DNA of 56,858 nt, taken from Mucilaginibacter xinganensis (GTDB taxonomy: Bacteria > Bacteroidota > Bacteroidia > Sphingobacteriales > Sphingobacteriaceae). Below the pieces are notes generated by a model. It ran no database searches and was not told the DNA's origin. It was given only the letters and a program-made list of their open reading frames with translations. Position 1 is the first letter of the stretch. Every line of letters begins with the position of its first letter. Location of the stretch: NCBI GenBank assembly GCA_026225055.1, contig JAMFSA010000174.1, forward strand, positions 1 through 56,858, read 5' to 3'. Below are positions 7,733-17,235 of this stretch, piece by piece. A program made the position numbers and the translations under genes.

Positions 7733-8824
7733 ATGAAAAGGTTAAATAGAAATATCATTATGTTAAGCTTAAGCGGACTGTTATGTCTGTTTTTTGCTAT
7801 TCCCGCCAATGCTCAGCATGGTCATGGCGGCGGCGGAGGTGGTGGCGGTCATTCTGGTGGCGGCGGCGGCGGCGGTCACTTTAGCGGTGGCGGTGGCACC
7901 CACTTCAGTGGTGGTGGCGGCAGAGCAACCTATTCAGGCGGCAACAGAGCTACTTACTCCGGTGGTAATCGAGCGGCATATTCAGGCGGTAATCGCGCTT
8001 ATGCTGGCAGGGGTAATTATGCAGGCGGTAACCGTGCCTATGCAGGCAGAGTTGGCTATGCTGGAAGAGGCGGTGTAACAGCCTATAGAGGCGGAGCTTA
8101 TCGTGGCGGCTATGGTCGCGGTGGTTACCGTGGCGGTTATTACGGTCGCGGTTACGGCGGTTATCGTGGTTACGGCTATCGCGGCAGGTTTGGTTACGGT
8201 GGCTATTATTACCATGGTGGTTTTTACGGCAGCCTGTATGGCCCGCGCATTGGTTTCAGCATAGGTTTTTTACCTTACGGATATTATCCGTTCTATTGGG
8301 GCGATTACCAATACTATTACAGCAATGGTTTCTACTACCAATACAATAACGACCAATATACTGTAGTTGAACCACCTGTAGGCGCAGAGATAAATACTTT
8401 ACCATCAAAAGCGCAATCAATTGTGATTAATGGACAACAGTACTACGAAGCTGATGGTGTTTATTATGTAGCTATTACTAAAGACGATGGCTCATTAGCT
8501 TACGAAATTGCAGGTAAAGACGGTGAACTGAATACCGACGGACAACAAGGTGTTGGTCAGGATGATAACGGCACCCCTCCCGCACCAGCTAATGGTAATT
8601 ATGACCAGGGAAGCAGTGCTGCACCGGCTCCAACGGGCACCAGCAGGGCAAACGTTCAGGTCGGTGATCTTGTACCAAAATTGCCACCCGATTCAAGAGG
8701 TGTTACAGTTAATGGCACACGTATGTATGTAACCCCTGATGATGTTTATTACCAGGAAACACGTGATAACAACAATCACAAAGCATATAAAGTAGTTGGC
8801 TTGCCATCTGACGGGCCTCAATAA
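7733..8824 (+). CDS. Glycine-rich exported protein with DUF6515-like C-terminus
   Basis: A protein of about 363 residues with a signal peptide ending near ANAQ. It is followed by a long low-complexity region: HG/GGGGH stretches, then repeats of YSGGNRA, YAGR and YRGGYGRG type over about 130 residues. The C-terminal half is ordered and carries YYQYNNDQYTVVEPP and two related VVINGQQYYEADGVYY / VTVNGTRMYVTPDDVYY type units, as in DUF6515 proteins. The role is unknown; a surface or periplasmic structural protein is plausible. The ATG at 7733 is preferred over an upstream TTG at 7682 because MKRLNRN begins a normal signal peptide. A strong hairpin terminator follows. Confidence 0.75.
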   Translation: MKRLNRNIIMLSLSGLLCLFFAIPANAQHGHGGGGGGGGHSGGGGGGGHFSGGGGTHFSGGGGRATYSGGNRATYSGGNRAAYSGGNRAYAGRGNYAGGNRAYAGRVGYAGRGGVTAYRGGAYRGGYGRGGYRGGYYGRGYGGYRGYGYRGRFGYGGYYYHGGFYGSLYGPRIGFSIGFLPYGYYPFYWGDYQYYYSNGFYYQYNNDQYTVVEPPVGAEINTLPSKAQSIVINGQQYYEADGVYYVAITKDDGSLAYEIAGKDGELNTDGQQGVGQDDNGTPPAPANGNYDQGSSAAPAPTGTSRANVQVGDLVPKLPPDSRGVTVNGTRMYVTPDDVYYQETRDNNNHKAYKVVGLPSDGPQ

Positions 8825-8844
8825 TATCAGCTTAAACAGCTAAT

Positions 8845-8881
8845 AAAAAAGGGTGAGATTTTAAGAATCTCACCCTTTTTT
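8845..8881. terminator. Bidirectional intrinsic terminator
   Basis: AAAAAAGGGTGAGATT and AATCTCACCCTTTTTT flank a short TTAAG loop, a near-perfect stem of about 16 bp with A-tract on one side and T-tract on the other. It lies between the convergent glycine-rich and TlpA-type genes and should end transcription from both sides. Confidence 0.92.
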
Positions 8882-8898
8882 ATTGAATATATTCCGGT

Positions 8899-10788
8899 TT
8901 ACATTTTTGCCATATCAATCATACTGCTTACTACGCTAACAACAGCATCGTCCGAGCCATCGTAACCCACGTGCTTAAACCGGATATTACCTTTGCCATC
9001 AATAATAAACTTGGTGGGTATTCCATCAACTTTAAACTGGCTTATCACCTTTGCCTGCTGGCCCGACTGGTCTTTTTCATCAACAAGCACGTCAAACGTA
9101 TATTTATTATCGCCTATAAACTTTTTAACTTTTGGCAGATAATTGTCACCGTTTTCCCAAACATCAATAAACAGGAATTTCACGTTAGGGTCGCTCTTAT
9201 ATTTATTTACTGCTATCTGCATGCCCGGCATTGATGCTTTGCAGGGACCACACCAGGTTGCCCAGAAATCAACTATCACGGTTTTTCCCTTCAGGCTGGC
9301 CAGTGACACAGGGTTGCCATCCAGATCTTTTAAAGTAAAGGCAGGCGCGGGTATATTAATCATTTGTTTAACTAACGACTCTTTAGCATTTTGTGCTGAT
9401 ACTGCATTTAACTGAGCCATGTATTCATCAAATCCGTTGTCGTTGCCATTTTTATGCAGATAACATTTTTTCAATGCATCTTTAAGTACTGTTGTCGCTT
9501 TTCCACTTTTAACAATTACTTCAATTATTTCTGTTGCTTTGGTGTAATCGCCATTGGCTATCAATAACGATGCATAATTTTCAGTGATACCAGCATTAAG
9601 TTTATTTCTTTCCCAAACAGGGGCTTCAATTTTTAAAGCTTCCGCATAGTTTTTACCTTCCTTGTATAGTATATAGGTGTAGGTATCGGTACATATATCA
9701 AGCAGCTGCATATTGCCCGCTTTAATTTCATTTGCCGTTTGAAAGCTTTTTGAAACAGGATGATTTACCTGCGCGGTTATTGAATCAACTGTTTCCTTTG
9801 ATAATTCTTCTGCTTCGGGCAGGTGCTTGCCCGATACTGCATAAAAGTATGCCGTATTGTTGAACATCAAATTTAAATCAGCAGAATATGTTATCTGCTT
9901 TTTATATTGATGATATTTTCCCATGTTGTCGGCTTTTAAATAGCCAAACGCGAGTAAGGCAATCATGTGCTGTGTTGCAAATTTAACGGCGTGACTATTT
10001 TTACTATATAATTGATATATAGAATCTTTTTTAGCCAGATCGGTTGTTGCGTAAAACTCATTTTGCAAGGCTGTCATGGCAATGTTACCATTCGGGTATT
10101 TCTCTTTTCCTATGGCAGTAAGCGAATCTGCTAATTCATTCTTACGCTCAGATCGCAGTAATGTGATTGCCAAAAACATATTAACTTCAGTACCTGATTT
10201 GGCTAATGAATCAATAGCTTTATTAGCAATATCACGTTTAGCCGGATCTGATGATCTGAGCATCAGCGCGTAGTTAGGAGTTTTAACCGATTTCTTATTT
10301 GAGTATAGTTCGATTTCTTTTTCATATGCTGCAGTAGCCTCTGCCATATCAGCTGTAACACCTACTGGTTTCCCTATCTGGTAGATATACGCTTTTGCAC
10401 CATATGCGCCACGGATTGCTTTTTGCCCATTATAAATAACGTATACATAACCTTTACCCTTATTGTTATCAATAATAGTATCGCGCAGTACTTTTACCAC
10501 AAAGGCTTTTGTTGAATCAGTTATAGTTACTTCACCGTGCCACAACCGGCCGTTTTGCTTTAGCGCGATCTCATCAACCGGGAAATTTTTATTATCGATA
10601 TAATACACCCTGGCTTTAAGTGAATCTTTACCGTTTAAAGCAGTTCCCGTAGTATTATAGGTAATAGCGATCTTTTTACCGGCTTCGGGATATGGGGTTG
10701 ATAAAGTAATTGGAGATCTATCCTGCGCGTAACTGGCATGGATAAAGAACAAGGCAGGTAAAAGCGCCAGCAGCTTTGTTGTTTTCAT
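8899..10788 (-). CDS. TlpA-family exported redoxin with long N-terminal region
   Basis: A 629-residue protein with a signal peptide (residues 1-21, ending SYAQ). The N-terminal 480 residues include a beta-rich segment and a helical repeat region resembling TPR-like stretches. Residues about 485-629 are a thioredoxin-like TlpA/AhpC-TSA domain with the redox motif WATWCGPC (Cys513, Cys516) and the cis-Pro segment VDGIPTKFIID. Such proteins reduce periplasmic disulfides, often for cytochrome c maturation or stress. Many Bacteroidota encode similar long redoxins whose substrates are unknown. The ATG at 10788 fits the signal peptide. The gene stands alone, ending at the shared terminator. Confidence 0.87.
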   Translation of the reverse strand: MKTTKLLALLPALFFIHASYAQDRSPITLSTPYPEAGKKIAITYNTTGTALNGKDSLKARVYYIDNKNFPVDEIALKQNGRLWHGEVTITDSTKAFVVKVLRDTIIDNNKGKGYVYVIYNGQKAIRGAYGAKAYIYQIGKPVGVTADMAEATAAYEKEIELYSNKKSVKTPNYALMLRSSDPAKRDIANKAIDSLAKSGTEVNMFLAITLLRSERKNELADSLTAIGKEKYPNGNIAMTALQNEFYATTDLAKKDSIYQLYSKNSHAVKFATQHMIALLAFGYLKADNMGKYHQYKKQITYSADLNLMFNNTAYFYAVSGKHLPEAEELSKETVDSITAQVNHPVSKSFQTANEIKAGNMQLLDICTDTYTYILYKEGKNYAEALKIEAPVWERNKLNAGITENYASLLIANGDYTKATEIIEVIVKSGKATTVLKDALKKCYLHKNGNDNGFDEYMAQLNAVSAQNAKESLVKQMINIPAPAFTLKDLDGNPVSLASLKGKTVIVDFWATWCGPCKASMPGMQIAVNKYKSDPNVKFLFIDVWENGDNYLPKVKKFIGDNKYTFDVLVDEKDQSGQQAKVISQFKVDGIPTKFIIDGKGNIRFKHVGYDGSDDAVVSVVSSMIDMAKM

Positions 10789-10877
10789 ATATATTTTAAG
10801 GTTAGCACCTAAATATATAAGTTATAACTGAGCATAAATTATGATAACAAAATATTTACACTCGAATTATAAGGCAA

Positions 10878-10909
10878 TAAAAAAGGGATAGCCCTCTTGT
10901 AGCAATCCC
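10878..10909 (-). terminator. Intrinsic terminator of the 27-codon ORF
   Basis: Read leftward, GGGATTGC pairs with GCTATCCC around a TACAAGAGG loop (one T-T mismatch), followed directly by six T. It lies about 30 bp past the stop codon of the small ORF at 10939-11022, which supports a short separate transcript. Confidence 0.7.
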
Positions 10910-10938
10910 CTCTTTATAATTAACTGAACTTTTTTTAA

Positions 10939-11022
10939 TTAGTTCTTAACGCTCTTTTTAGCTGGAGTTAAAGGTAAAATAATAACAGCTAATAAAATGG
11001 CAACTTCTAATACTACTAACAT
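10939..11022 (-). CDS. Putative 27-residue single-pass membrane peptide
   Basis: The ORF runs from ATG at 11022 to TAA at 10939 and encodes MLVVLEVAILLAVIILPLTP followed by AKKSVKN. Residues 1-18 form one hydrophobic helix, with a cationic tail that would stay in the cytoplasm under the positive-inside rule. Support comes from clear membrane-helix composition, a complete start-to-stop frame and a dedicated downstream terminator at 10878-10909. No ribosome site is obvious, which is normal in Bacteroidota. No homologue is recognised; KdpF-like or other small regulatory membrane peptides are comparable only in size. Whether it is translated cannot be judged from sequence. Confidence 0.5.
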   Translation of the reverse strand: MLVVLEVAILLAVIILPLTPAKKSVKN

Positions 11023-11743
11023 GACTTTAATTTTTTAATTTTTTTAATAAATTGATTTATATATCTCTTAGAAAAAAATTACTCTTCCAGTTATACCTTG
11101 CTTAAGGTTTAGGATGTAAGAACAATCTTTTATTTTTCCTGATATGGTATCGTCTAATTTTATGCCACTGTTAAATATTTTTTTTTCGGGCTAAAATGCC
11201 AAAAATCAGAATTTATTATTTTTTAGAAATCACTTGAAAAAAGCTGATTTTATGAAAAATTATCGCCTGTTTTAGATTTAGAGGTCGAAAAAATGGCTCA
11301 AAAAAAAATATTCCCCTGTTTTCAGACCAAAAAGAAATTTCAAGACGTCAAAAATTGATTTTAAACGGATTTTATCGCCATTAAAAAGAAATTAAGAATT
11401 TGTTTTTTTCCCGTGATATATCGTCTGTAAAATACGATGCTTTTTAACGGGATGTGATTTTTAAAATAGCCGTTATGATATTATTTGAAAGAAATATTAT
11501 CCGAAAAGAAATATTTGACAATTTGTCATAAAACATGACAAAAATCAAATTACTGCCAAAATGGCCAGAAATCAAACTGCCAAAACCTGCCAAAACCCTA
11601 CCATTAGCTTCAAACAGAATAATATTAGGCGATAACACCCAAAATCAGCCTGTGCCAAATTGCAATTTCAGCATTGAAAGAGATAAAATATTGCAATTAT
11701 TGCATAAACAGGTAAAATATTGAGAATTTGGCTTGCAGCAATC
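11023..11743. other. AT-rich gene-poor stretch
   Basis: About 720 bp of very AT-rich DNA with many A and T runs. It must hold the promoter of the small leftward ORF and the 3' end of the histidine-kinase transcript. Short overlapping ORFs of about 60 codons near 11444-11723 have low-complexity Lys/Pro/Asn composition and no recognisable domain, so they are not called. Repeated GCCAAAA and CAAAA words occur near 11550-11600. Nothing else was recognised. Confidence 0.5.
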
Positions 11744-12928
11744 TTAATTAACCGGCATTATTAAGGTAAAACAAGTTTCTTCATCACTTGATACTACCGA
11801 AAGTTTACCATTATGCTCAGCAGCTATTTGAGATGCAATGTATAAACCGAGGCCCAGGCCCTGCTGCCCGGGCTTGGCCTCGCCACGTGAATAAGGCTGG
11901 AACAGGCGCGCCATTGCCGAATCAGGAATTTTAGCACCTTGGTTGGTTACCGATAAAACAAACTCGCCATCGGCACTTATAGCTTTTACTTTAACTGGCG
12001 CATTTGGCTTACCATGAGTAAAGGCATTACTTAATATATTAGAGAAGAGTTGGGCAATACGCTTGCCATCGCAGTTTACAGGTTCATTAAATTCAAAATC
12101 AGCCTCAATTATCCGATCTGGATATACGATCTGAAGCTCTGATATAGCATGGCTCAAAATATCAGCCATTGGCTCATTGACATTGCGGTTTAGGCTTATG
12201 CCGCCACCAAGCCTGCCGCTGGCAAAATCCATAATATTCTCTATTAAACCACGTATGCGATACGAACTGTCTTTTATAATATTGGCTACACGAGTGGTAC
12301 GCTCGTCCAAAGGCATCCTGAGCAATAATTGCGCGCTGTTTAATATTGCTCCGGCCGGGTTACGCAAATCATGGCCCAATATGGCTATAAATTGTTCGCG
12401 TAATTCTGCTGTTCTTTGTTCTTCCTCCAGCTTTTGCTTTGCAAAAGCCAGTTGCTCAATGGAGTGTAAATGAAAAGCTATCAGATCAGCAAAGAGCTTA
12501 AACATGCCAATTGTTTCCGGGTTGTTCAGTTTTGCTGGCTTTGGATCGATTGCGCACAGCGTGCCAAAGAATGTACCATCCCTGCGGATGATGGGTATTG
12601 AGATATAACTTTGAAAACCATACATCTCAGGTGTGTGGTGGCCGCGAAAAGCAGGATCATTATCAACATGATCAATAATTACCCCCTTACCGCTTTGCCG
12701 TATTTCGTGGCAAATAGTGGTTTCCAGTTTCAGTTCGTCACCCGGGCCAAGGCCAAACATAATCTCATCGCGTACACTGCAAACAATCCATTTCTCATCA
12801 GTAACACGCGCTATAGCGGCAAAGCCCATGCCTGTGGTGCGGCAAATAACCTCTAATAAATTGGGAACGATAGGAATGCTCATTACAGCTTCCACATCTG
12901 CACTAAAATCTACCTGAATATCTGCCAC
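11744..12928 (-). CDS. GAF-domain sensor histidine kinase
   Basis: A 394-residue cytoplasmic kinase with no membrane helix or signal peptide. The GAF domain (about residues 15-155) contains WIVCSVRDE and GTLCAIDPKPAKL, the latter typical of GAF domains of phytochrome-like or redox-sensing kinases. A short coiled coil (about 156-178) leads to the HisKA helix with the phospho-acceptor H186 in ILGHDLRNPAG. The HATPase domain has an N-box with LSNAFTHGKPN and the ATP-lid motif GLGLGLYIA near 355. No response regulator is adjacent. The called start is GTG at 12928; an in-frame ATG at 12883 is the alternative. The stimulus is unknown. Confidence 0.88.
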   Translation of the reverse strand: MADIQVDFSADVEAVMSIPIVPNLLEVICRTTGMGFAAIARVTDEKWIVCSVRDEIMFGLGPGDELKLETTICHEIRQSGKGVIIDHVDNDPAFRGHHTPEMYGFQSYISIPIIRRDGTFFGTLCAIDPKPAKLNNPETIGMFKLFADLIAFHLHSIEQLAFAKQKLEEEQRTAELREQFIAILGHDLRNPAGAILNSAQLLLRMPLDERTTRVANIIKDSSYRIRGLIENIMDFASGRLGGGISLNRNVNEPMADILSHAISELQIVYPDRIIEADFEFNEPVNCDGKRIAQLFSNILSNAFTHGKPNAPVKVKAISADGEFVLSVTNQGAKIPDSAMARLFQPYSRGEAKPGQQGLGLGLYIASQIAAEHNGKLSVVSSDEETCFTLIMPVN

Positions 12929-13235
12929 GCTTACGGTTAGTTTAAACTACTATTGAATATACAAAATACATCAACTAAGCATTTATGGTTTTGTATATTT
13001 TGTAAAAATAACATTATAATTCCACATATAATTAACCTGAATGATAATTAATAAATTAGAAATAAACTATCGATTTTATAAACAATGATTTTTATGCGCA
13101 ATTGCAAGGCTCTAATTATATTTCACCCAAAAACCAATTATTATATAACAATGCTTAATGTATATTTATACTAATTTTACTGCTGTAATTAGCTGATGCC
13201 CCATCGACTATTGTTTATGCTCTTATCACAATTTT
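12929..13235. other. Divergent intergenic region with a long AT-rich inverted repeat
   Basis: This 307-bp region separates the leftward kinase gene from the rightward AsmA-like gene and must hold both promoters. ATATACAAAA at 12957-12966 is the reverse complement of TTTTGTATAT at 12989-12998, and TACAAAATA at 12960-12968 also pairs with TATTTTGTA at 12996-13004. This gives two alternative stems just upstream of the kinase start, which could be an operator or a leader RNA structure. The rest is plain AT-rich sequence. Confidence 0.4.
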
Positions 13236-16200
13236 ATGAAAACATCTATAAAAAAGCCCCTGCTAAAAACGCTTAAAATAAGCGGCATTGTACTGGGTAG
13301 TATTATACTGCTTATGTTTTTGCTGCCCTATCTTTTCCCGCAAACGGTAACCAGCAAAATAAAAGGGTGGATAAATGGCAACATCAACGGCAATATTTCC
13401 TTTTCGGGTACCAGCTTGTCGTTCTTCAAAAAATTCCCGGCGTTAACGCTTACTTTGTACGATGTTAACCTGCAAGGCAGTGCCCCGTTTCAGAAAGACA
13501 CTTTAATAGCAGCCAAGGAATTATCTTTGGGTATCGATCTTTCATCGCTGTTTAAAAGCAAGATCAATATTGATAAAATATTCCTGAACAGGGCCTTCAT
13601 AAATATACAGGTTGATAGCGCGGGCAAGGCAAACTATAGTATTTATAAAGGAGCGCAGCAAAGCACAACCGCTTCGTCAGATACCAGCGGTGCATCATTA
13701 GGTATCGACCAGATATTGATTGAGGATAGCCACCTTATATATAACGACCTGTCTATCCCGACGAAGATCAATGCCCGCAATTTTAATTATAAAGGTAGTG
13801 GCGATCTGAGCAAGGATGTGTTCACGCTGCACTCGCATACAGATATCGGGTCGATAGACTTTTATTATGGCAATCAGCCTTATGTATTATCGAAAAAAGT
13901 AAATGCCGACCTGGTGACCAATATCAATACCAAATCCCTGGCTTTCGAGTTTCAAAAGAATGACCTGAAAATAAACCAGTTGCCGGTGCAGTTTAAAGGC
14001 CGTTTCGCATTCATAAAAGATGGCTATGATATGGATTTCAAAATAGATTCGCATGAAACTAACCTGAACGACATCTTTACCGCTATGCCTGCCGCCTACC
14101 TTAAAATGCTGGACAAAACCGATGTAAAAGGCGTTGGTGATATAAAAATAGCGTTGACAGGTAAATACATTGCCAAGGACAATATTAAACCTAATTTCAG
14201 CATGAATTTAATGGTTAGGAATGGTTATGTATCCAACAAAGCAACACCATCTCCAGTGCGTAATTTGTATTTGAATATGGAAACCAAGCTACCGCATTTA
14301 AACATGGATAGCTTATATGTTAATGTAGATTCCATCTATTTTAATATTGATAAGGATTATTTCAGCTCGGTAATACGGGTTAAAGGTGTAAAAAGCCCAT
14401 ACGTTTATGCCAAAGTAAATACAGAGATAGACATGGACAAGTGGACACGGGCCTTTGGCATAAAAACATTTGATGTAAAAGGCCGCTACTCCATGCACTT
14501 ATTAAGTGAAGGGCGATACACAACCGGCATAGTTCGCAAAGGATTGAGAAAAAAGGTGGATACTGTGATCACCAGCGTACCTAAGTTCAGCATGCAATCG
14601 TCATTTAAGAATGGTTACTTTAAATACGGCTCACTGCCGGAGGCTGTTAGTAATATCAGCTTTAATATGAAGGCCGATTGCCCCGACAATAATTACAAGC
14701 ACATCAGCATGAGCGTGGATAACCTGTATGCCACTGCCTTAACTAATTATATAAAGGGATATTTTAAGCTAAGCAATGCCGATACCTTCCCGATTGATGC
14801 TAAGATTGAGACAAAGTTCCATTTGGCAGATCTGAAGAAATTTTACCCGGCCGACAGTCTGTTCGATGTTAAAGGCGACCTGGATGCCAACATGCAGATA
14901 AAAGGTAACTACATAGCTGCCCAAAAGAAATTCCCTGTAATGGTGGCGAATATTATTATGAAGGATGGTTCAGTAAAAACCAAATACTACCCTCACCCTA
15001 TCCAGAATATACAGGTTAACACTACTATTATTAACCGCACGGGCACACTGAATGGCATGAAGGTATTTATTAAGCCAATCTCCTTTAATTTTGAGGGGGA
15101 ACCATTCTTCCTGAAAGCCAGCCTGAATAATTTTGCGGACGTGGAGTATAATATCAACTCGCAGGGCACAATCAACATTGGCAAAATTTATAAGGTGTTT
15201 GCTATAAAGGGTTACGATGTAAATGGCGCGGTTACCGCCAATGTATCGCTCAAGGGCAAACAAAGCGATGCGGTGGCGGGGCATTATGATAAGTTGAACA
15301 ACTCGGGAACGTTGAAGGTTAAGAACATATCGCTTACAACCGAGCTGTTCCCTAAGCCGTTTTATATCACCAAAGGCGCTTTTAGCTTTAACCAGGATAA
15401 AATGAATTTTGATGCCTTTACCGCTAAGTATGGTAACTCCATGCTTGTGCTGAATGGTTCACTATCCAACGTTATTAACTATGCCATTAAACCGGAATCG
15501 ATATTAAAAGGCGATTTTAACCTGAGCAGCGACCTGATCACTGTTGATGATTTTATGGTTTTCGCAGGTACGCCTGATGCACCTAAACCCGCAGGCGCAC
15601 CATCGGGCGTGGTGATGGTGCCCAAAAACCTCGACCTGAACTTTACCGCCGCTGTAAAAAAGGTAAAATACCAAACCCTTACACTTACTGATGCCAAAGG
15701 GCAAATGGCTATCAACAATGGCAATATTGATATGAAAAGTACCGGGTTCACCATCATCGGCACCCCGGTAACTATGGATGCGAGCTATACCAACACCAGT
15801 CCGCGGATGGCATTTTTTAATTACCACATAAACGCCAAGGATTTTGATATTAAGAAGGCTTATGACCATATTAAGCTTTTCCATGATATGGTGAGCACAG
15901 CGGCATACGCGCAGGGCCTCGTTTCGTTGGATTACCAGATCAGCGGCAAGCTGAACAGCAATATGCAGCCGGTGTATCCATCATTAAAAGGCGGTGGCAC
16001 TTTATCGGCCAAAAAGATCCAGCTGCATGGCTATAAATTGTTCAGTGCTATGGGTAAAGCGGCTAATAAGGACAGCGTGAATAACAATGCCGATGTATCG
16101 CAGGTAAATATCAAAAGCACTATTGCCAATAATGTGATCACCATTGAGCGTACCAAATTGCGCATGGCCGGTTTCAGGGCCAGGTTTGAGGGTAAGGTGA

Positions 16201-16367
16201 ACTTTGATAAGCAAATGGATATCAAATTCAGGCTGGGCCTGCCGCCGTTGGGCATAATAGGCATCCCGATGAACATCACCGGCACGCAGGATAACCCTAA
16301 AGTAAAGCTGGGCAACGGTAAAAAAGAAGGTACGGTGAAGGAAACTACGGATGATTCGGGGGAGTGA
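13236..16367 (+). CDS. AsmA-like protein, inner-membrane anchored
   Basis: A 1043-residue protein. One N-terminal membrane helix (about residues 12-33) is followed by a long beta-rich periplasmic region. The N-terminus shows the AsmA/YhdP-type opening: a helix, then ISFSGTSLSFFKKFPALTLT-type strands and ELSLGIDLSSLFKSKI. The C-terminal 200 residues match the AsmA-like C-terminal pattern (ISGKLNSNMQPVYPSLKGGG and LRMAGFRARFEGKVNFDKQ). AsmA-family proteins are thought to bridge the periplasm and move phospholipids toward the outer membrane. The ATG at 13236 gives a normal anchor. The gene seems monocistronic; degenerate repeats begin 5 bp after it. Confidence 0.85.
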   Translation: MKTSIKKPLLKTLKISGIVLGSIILLMFLLPYLFPQTVTSKIKGWINGNINGNISFSGTSLSFFKKFPALTLTLYDVNLQGSAPFQKDTLIAAKELSLGIDLSSLFKSKINIDKIFLNRAFINIQVDSAGKANYSIYKGAQQSTTASSDTSGASLGIDQILIEDSHLIYNDLSIPTKINARNFNYKGSGDLSKDVFTLHSHTDIGSIDFYYGNQPYVLSKKVNADLVTNINTKSLAFEFQKNDLKINQLPVQFKGRFAFIKDGYDMDFKIDSHETNLNDIFTAMPAAYLKMLDKTDVKGVGDIKIALTGKYIAKDNIKPNFSMNLMVRNGYVSNKATPSPVRNLYLNMETKLPHLNMDSLYVNVDSIYFNIDKDYFSSVIRVKGVKSPYVYAKVNTEIDMDKWTRAFGIKTFDVKGRYSMHLLSEGRYTTGIVRKGLRKKVDTVITSVPKFSMQSSFKNGYFKYGSLPEAVSNISFNMKADCPDNNYKHISMSVDNLYATALTNYIKGYFKLSNADTFPIDAKIETKFHLADLKKFYPADSLFDVKGDLDANMQIKGNYIAAQKKFPVMVANIIMKDGSVKTKYYPHPIQNIQVNTTIINRTGTLNGMKVFIKPISFNFEGEPFFLKASLNNFADVEYNINSQGTINIGKIYKVFAIKGYDVNGAVTANVSLKGKQSDAVAGHYDKLNNSGTLKVKNISLTTELFPKPFYITKGAFSFNQDKMNFDAFTAKYGNSMLVLNGSLSNVINYAIKPESILKGDFNLSSDLITVDDFMVFAGTPDAPKPAGAPSGVVMVPKNLDLNFTAAVKKVKYQTLTLTDAKGQMAINNGNIDMKSTGFTIIGTPVTMDASYTNTSPRMAFFNYHINAKDFDIKKAYDHIKLFHDMVSTAAYAQGLVSLDYQISGKLNSNMQPVYPSLKGGGTLSAKKIQLHGYKLFSAMGKAANKDSVNNNADVSQVNIKSTIANNVITIERTKLRMAGFRARFEGKVNFDKQMDIKFRLGLPPLGIIGIPMNITGTQDNPKVKLGNGKKEGTVKETTDDSGE

Positions 16368-16371
16368 TTTT

Positions 16372-16407
16372 GGGAGTCAGGAATCAAGATGTAAGAATCA
16401 AGAATTA
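16372..16407 (+). repeat. Degenerate CAGGAATCAAGA-type repeat, left copy
   Basis: GAGTCAGGAATCAAGA followed by AAGAATCAAGAATTAG makes a purine-rich, internally repetitive tract. A related tract in the opposite orientation lies at 17236-17270. The two flank a pair of small membrane-protein genes. Confidence 0.5.
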
Positions 16408-16469
16408 GATTACGTTATAAAGTTCATTAAAAACACACCCGGCACGCGTGCGCTAATTCGAGTATTAAT

Positions 16470-16676
16470 ATGAATAAGAACACCATTTACATAATATTGA
16501 CACTTTTAAAAGCCCTTATAATTATAACGGGTATGGTATCTATTTTTTTGAATCTCATTTCATGGCGAAAGGCTAAGGACGGTAAGAAATTGAAAAAGAT
16601 TGCAATAATATTTGGTGGAATTTTTTTATCGATGATGATACTTACTGGGGTTGAGTTGATTATTGCATTCAATTAG
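16470..16676 (+). CDS. Small two-helix membrane protein of unknown function
   Basis: A 68-residue protein with two clear membrane helices (about residues 5-28 and 44-65) joined by a basic loop (SWRKAKDGKKLKK), so both ends would face outward. No family is recognised. It is AT-richer than the AsmA-like gene upstream, starts about 100 bp after it, and is flanked on both sides by degenerate repeats. A second small membrane protein follows 137 bp later on the same strand. Complete ATG-to-stop frame, topology and context support a real gene, but an unrecognised remnant is possible. Confidence 0.55.
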   Translation: MNKNTIYIILTLLKALIIITGMVSIFLNLISWRKAKDGKKLKKIAIIFGGIFLSMMILTGVELIIAFN

Positions 16677-16813
16677 GATAATACATATCACAATTAAGGC
16701 ATTTGCAATGCCCGGGCGTTGCAATCGCCAACCATTTTAAGCACTCGTCACAACCGAGCGTAATTGAGGCATAGCACGTTACCACAATTGAGTAAAAAAA
16801 ACAATAGAACTAC

Positions 16814-17197
16814 ATGGAGAAAAACCTCAACCTTGGAAAGGCGGCAAAACTTGTTTTTTTCTTAATAAAATTTATTACTCTTGGATCATTGGCAGTAATA
16901 ATTTACTGGAATTATACCCATACTCCAGGCAGACAGAAAATGATTTTGGATGAAGCAAAAACGTTATCTTTTCATGGAAGGATTAAATCAATTTATTTTG
17001 ATAAGACCAATCATAGCGCAGAAACATTGGTATTGTCCGATGGATATAGATATTGGCTTTATCCGGATTGGAGTACCCTAGTCACCGTTGGTGATTCATT
17101 ATCGAAGGATTTAGGCACATTCCAAGTAGAAGTGTACAAGAAAAACATGACTGTGGATACGTTAGATTACAAAAAGTTAATCAAAACCATAAGATAA
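16814..17197 (+). CDS. Membrane-anchored small protein of unknown function
   Basis: A 127-residue protein: a basic N-terminus, one membrane helix (about residues 12-30, VFFLIKFITLGSLAVIIYW), then a domain of about 95 residues outside the membrane with alternating strands (GRIKSIYFDKTNHSAETLVL, YRYWLYPDW). The outer part resembles small secreted beta-domains of Bacteroidota hypothetical proteins, but no family is recognised. It is AT-rich and lies with its small neighbour between inverted degenerate repeats, which hints at a mobile or strain-variable cassette. Coding status is likely from length and composition. Confidence 0.6.
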   Translation: MEKNLNLGKAAKLVFFLIKFITLGSLAVIIYWNYTHTPGRQKMILDEAKTLSFHGRIKSIYFDKTNHSAETLVLSDGYRYWLYPDWSTLVTVGDSLSKDLGTFQVEVYKKNMTVDTLDYKKLIKTIR

Positions 17198-17235
17198 TCT
17201 TGTTTCCGTAGTTGCTATCCAACTTGGTTGCATCA

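Noticed and set aside
7794..8078. Alternative frame rich in Val and Ala inside the glycine-rich gene
   Set aside because: Same repeat effect; the glycine-rich frame has the signal peptide and an ordered C-terminal domain, the alternative has neither.
7982..8215. Antisense frame rich in Ala, Thr and Ile under the glycine-rich gene
   Set aside because: It is the reverse reading of a GGN-rich repeat tract. Its composition is a by-product of the repeats and it has no domain.
11444..11723. Two overlapping short frames of about 60 codons in opposite directions
   Set aside because: Low-complexity Lys/Pro/Asn-rich or Ile-rich translations in very AT-rich DNA with no domain, signal peptide or supporting terminator.
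15479..15884. Antisense frames of about 94-126 codons within the AsmA-like gene
   Set aside because: They lie entirely inside a well-supported long gene and show no family features.
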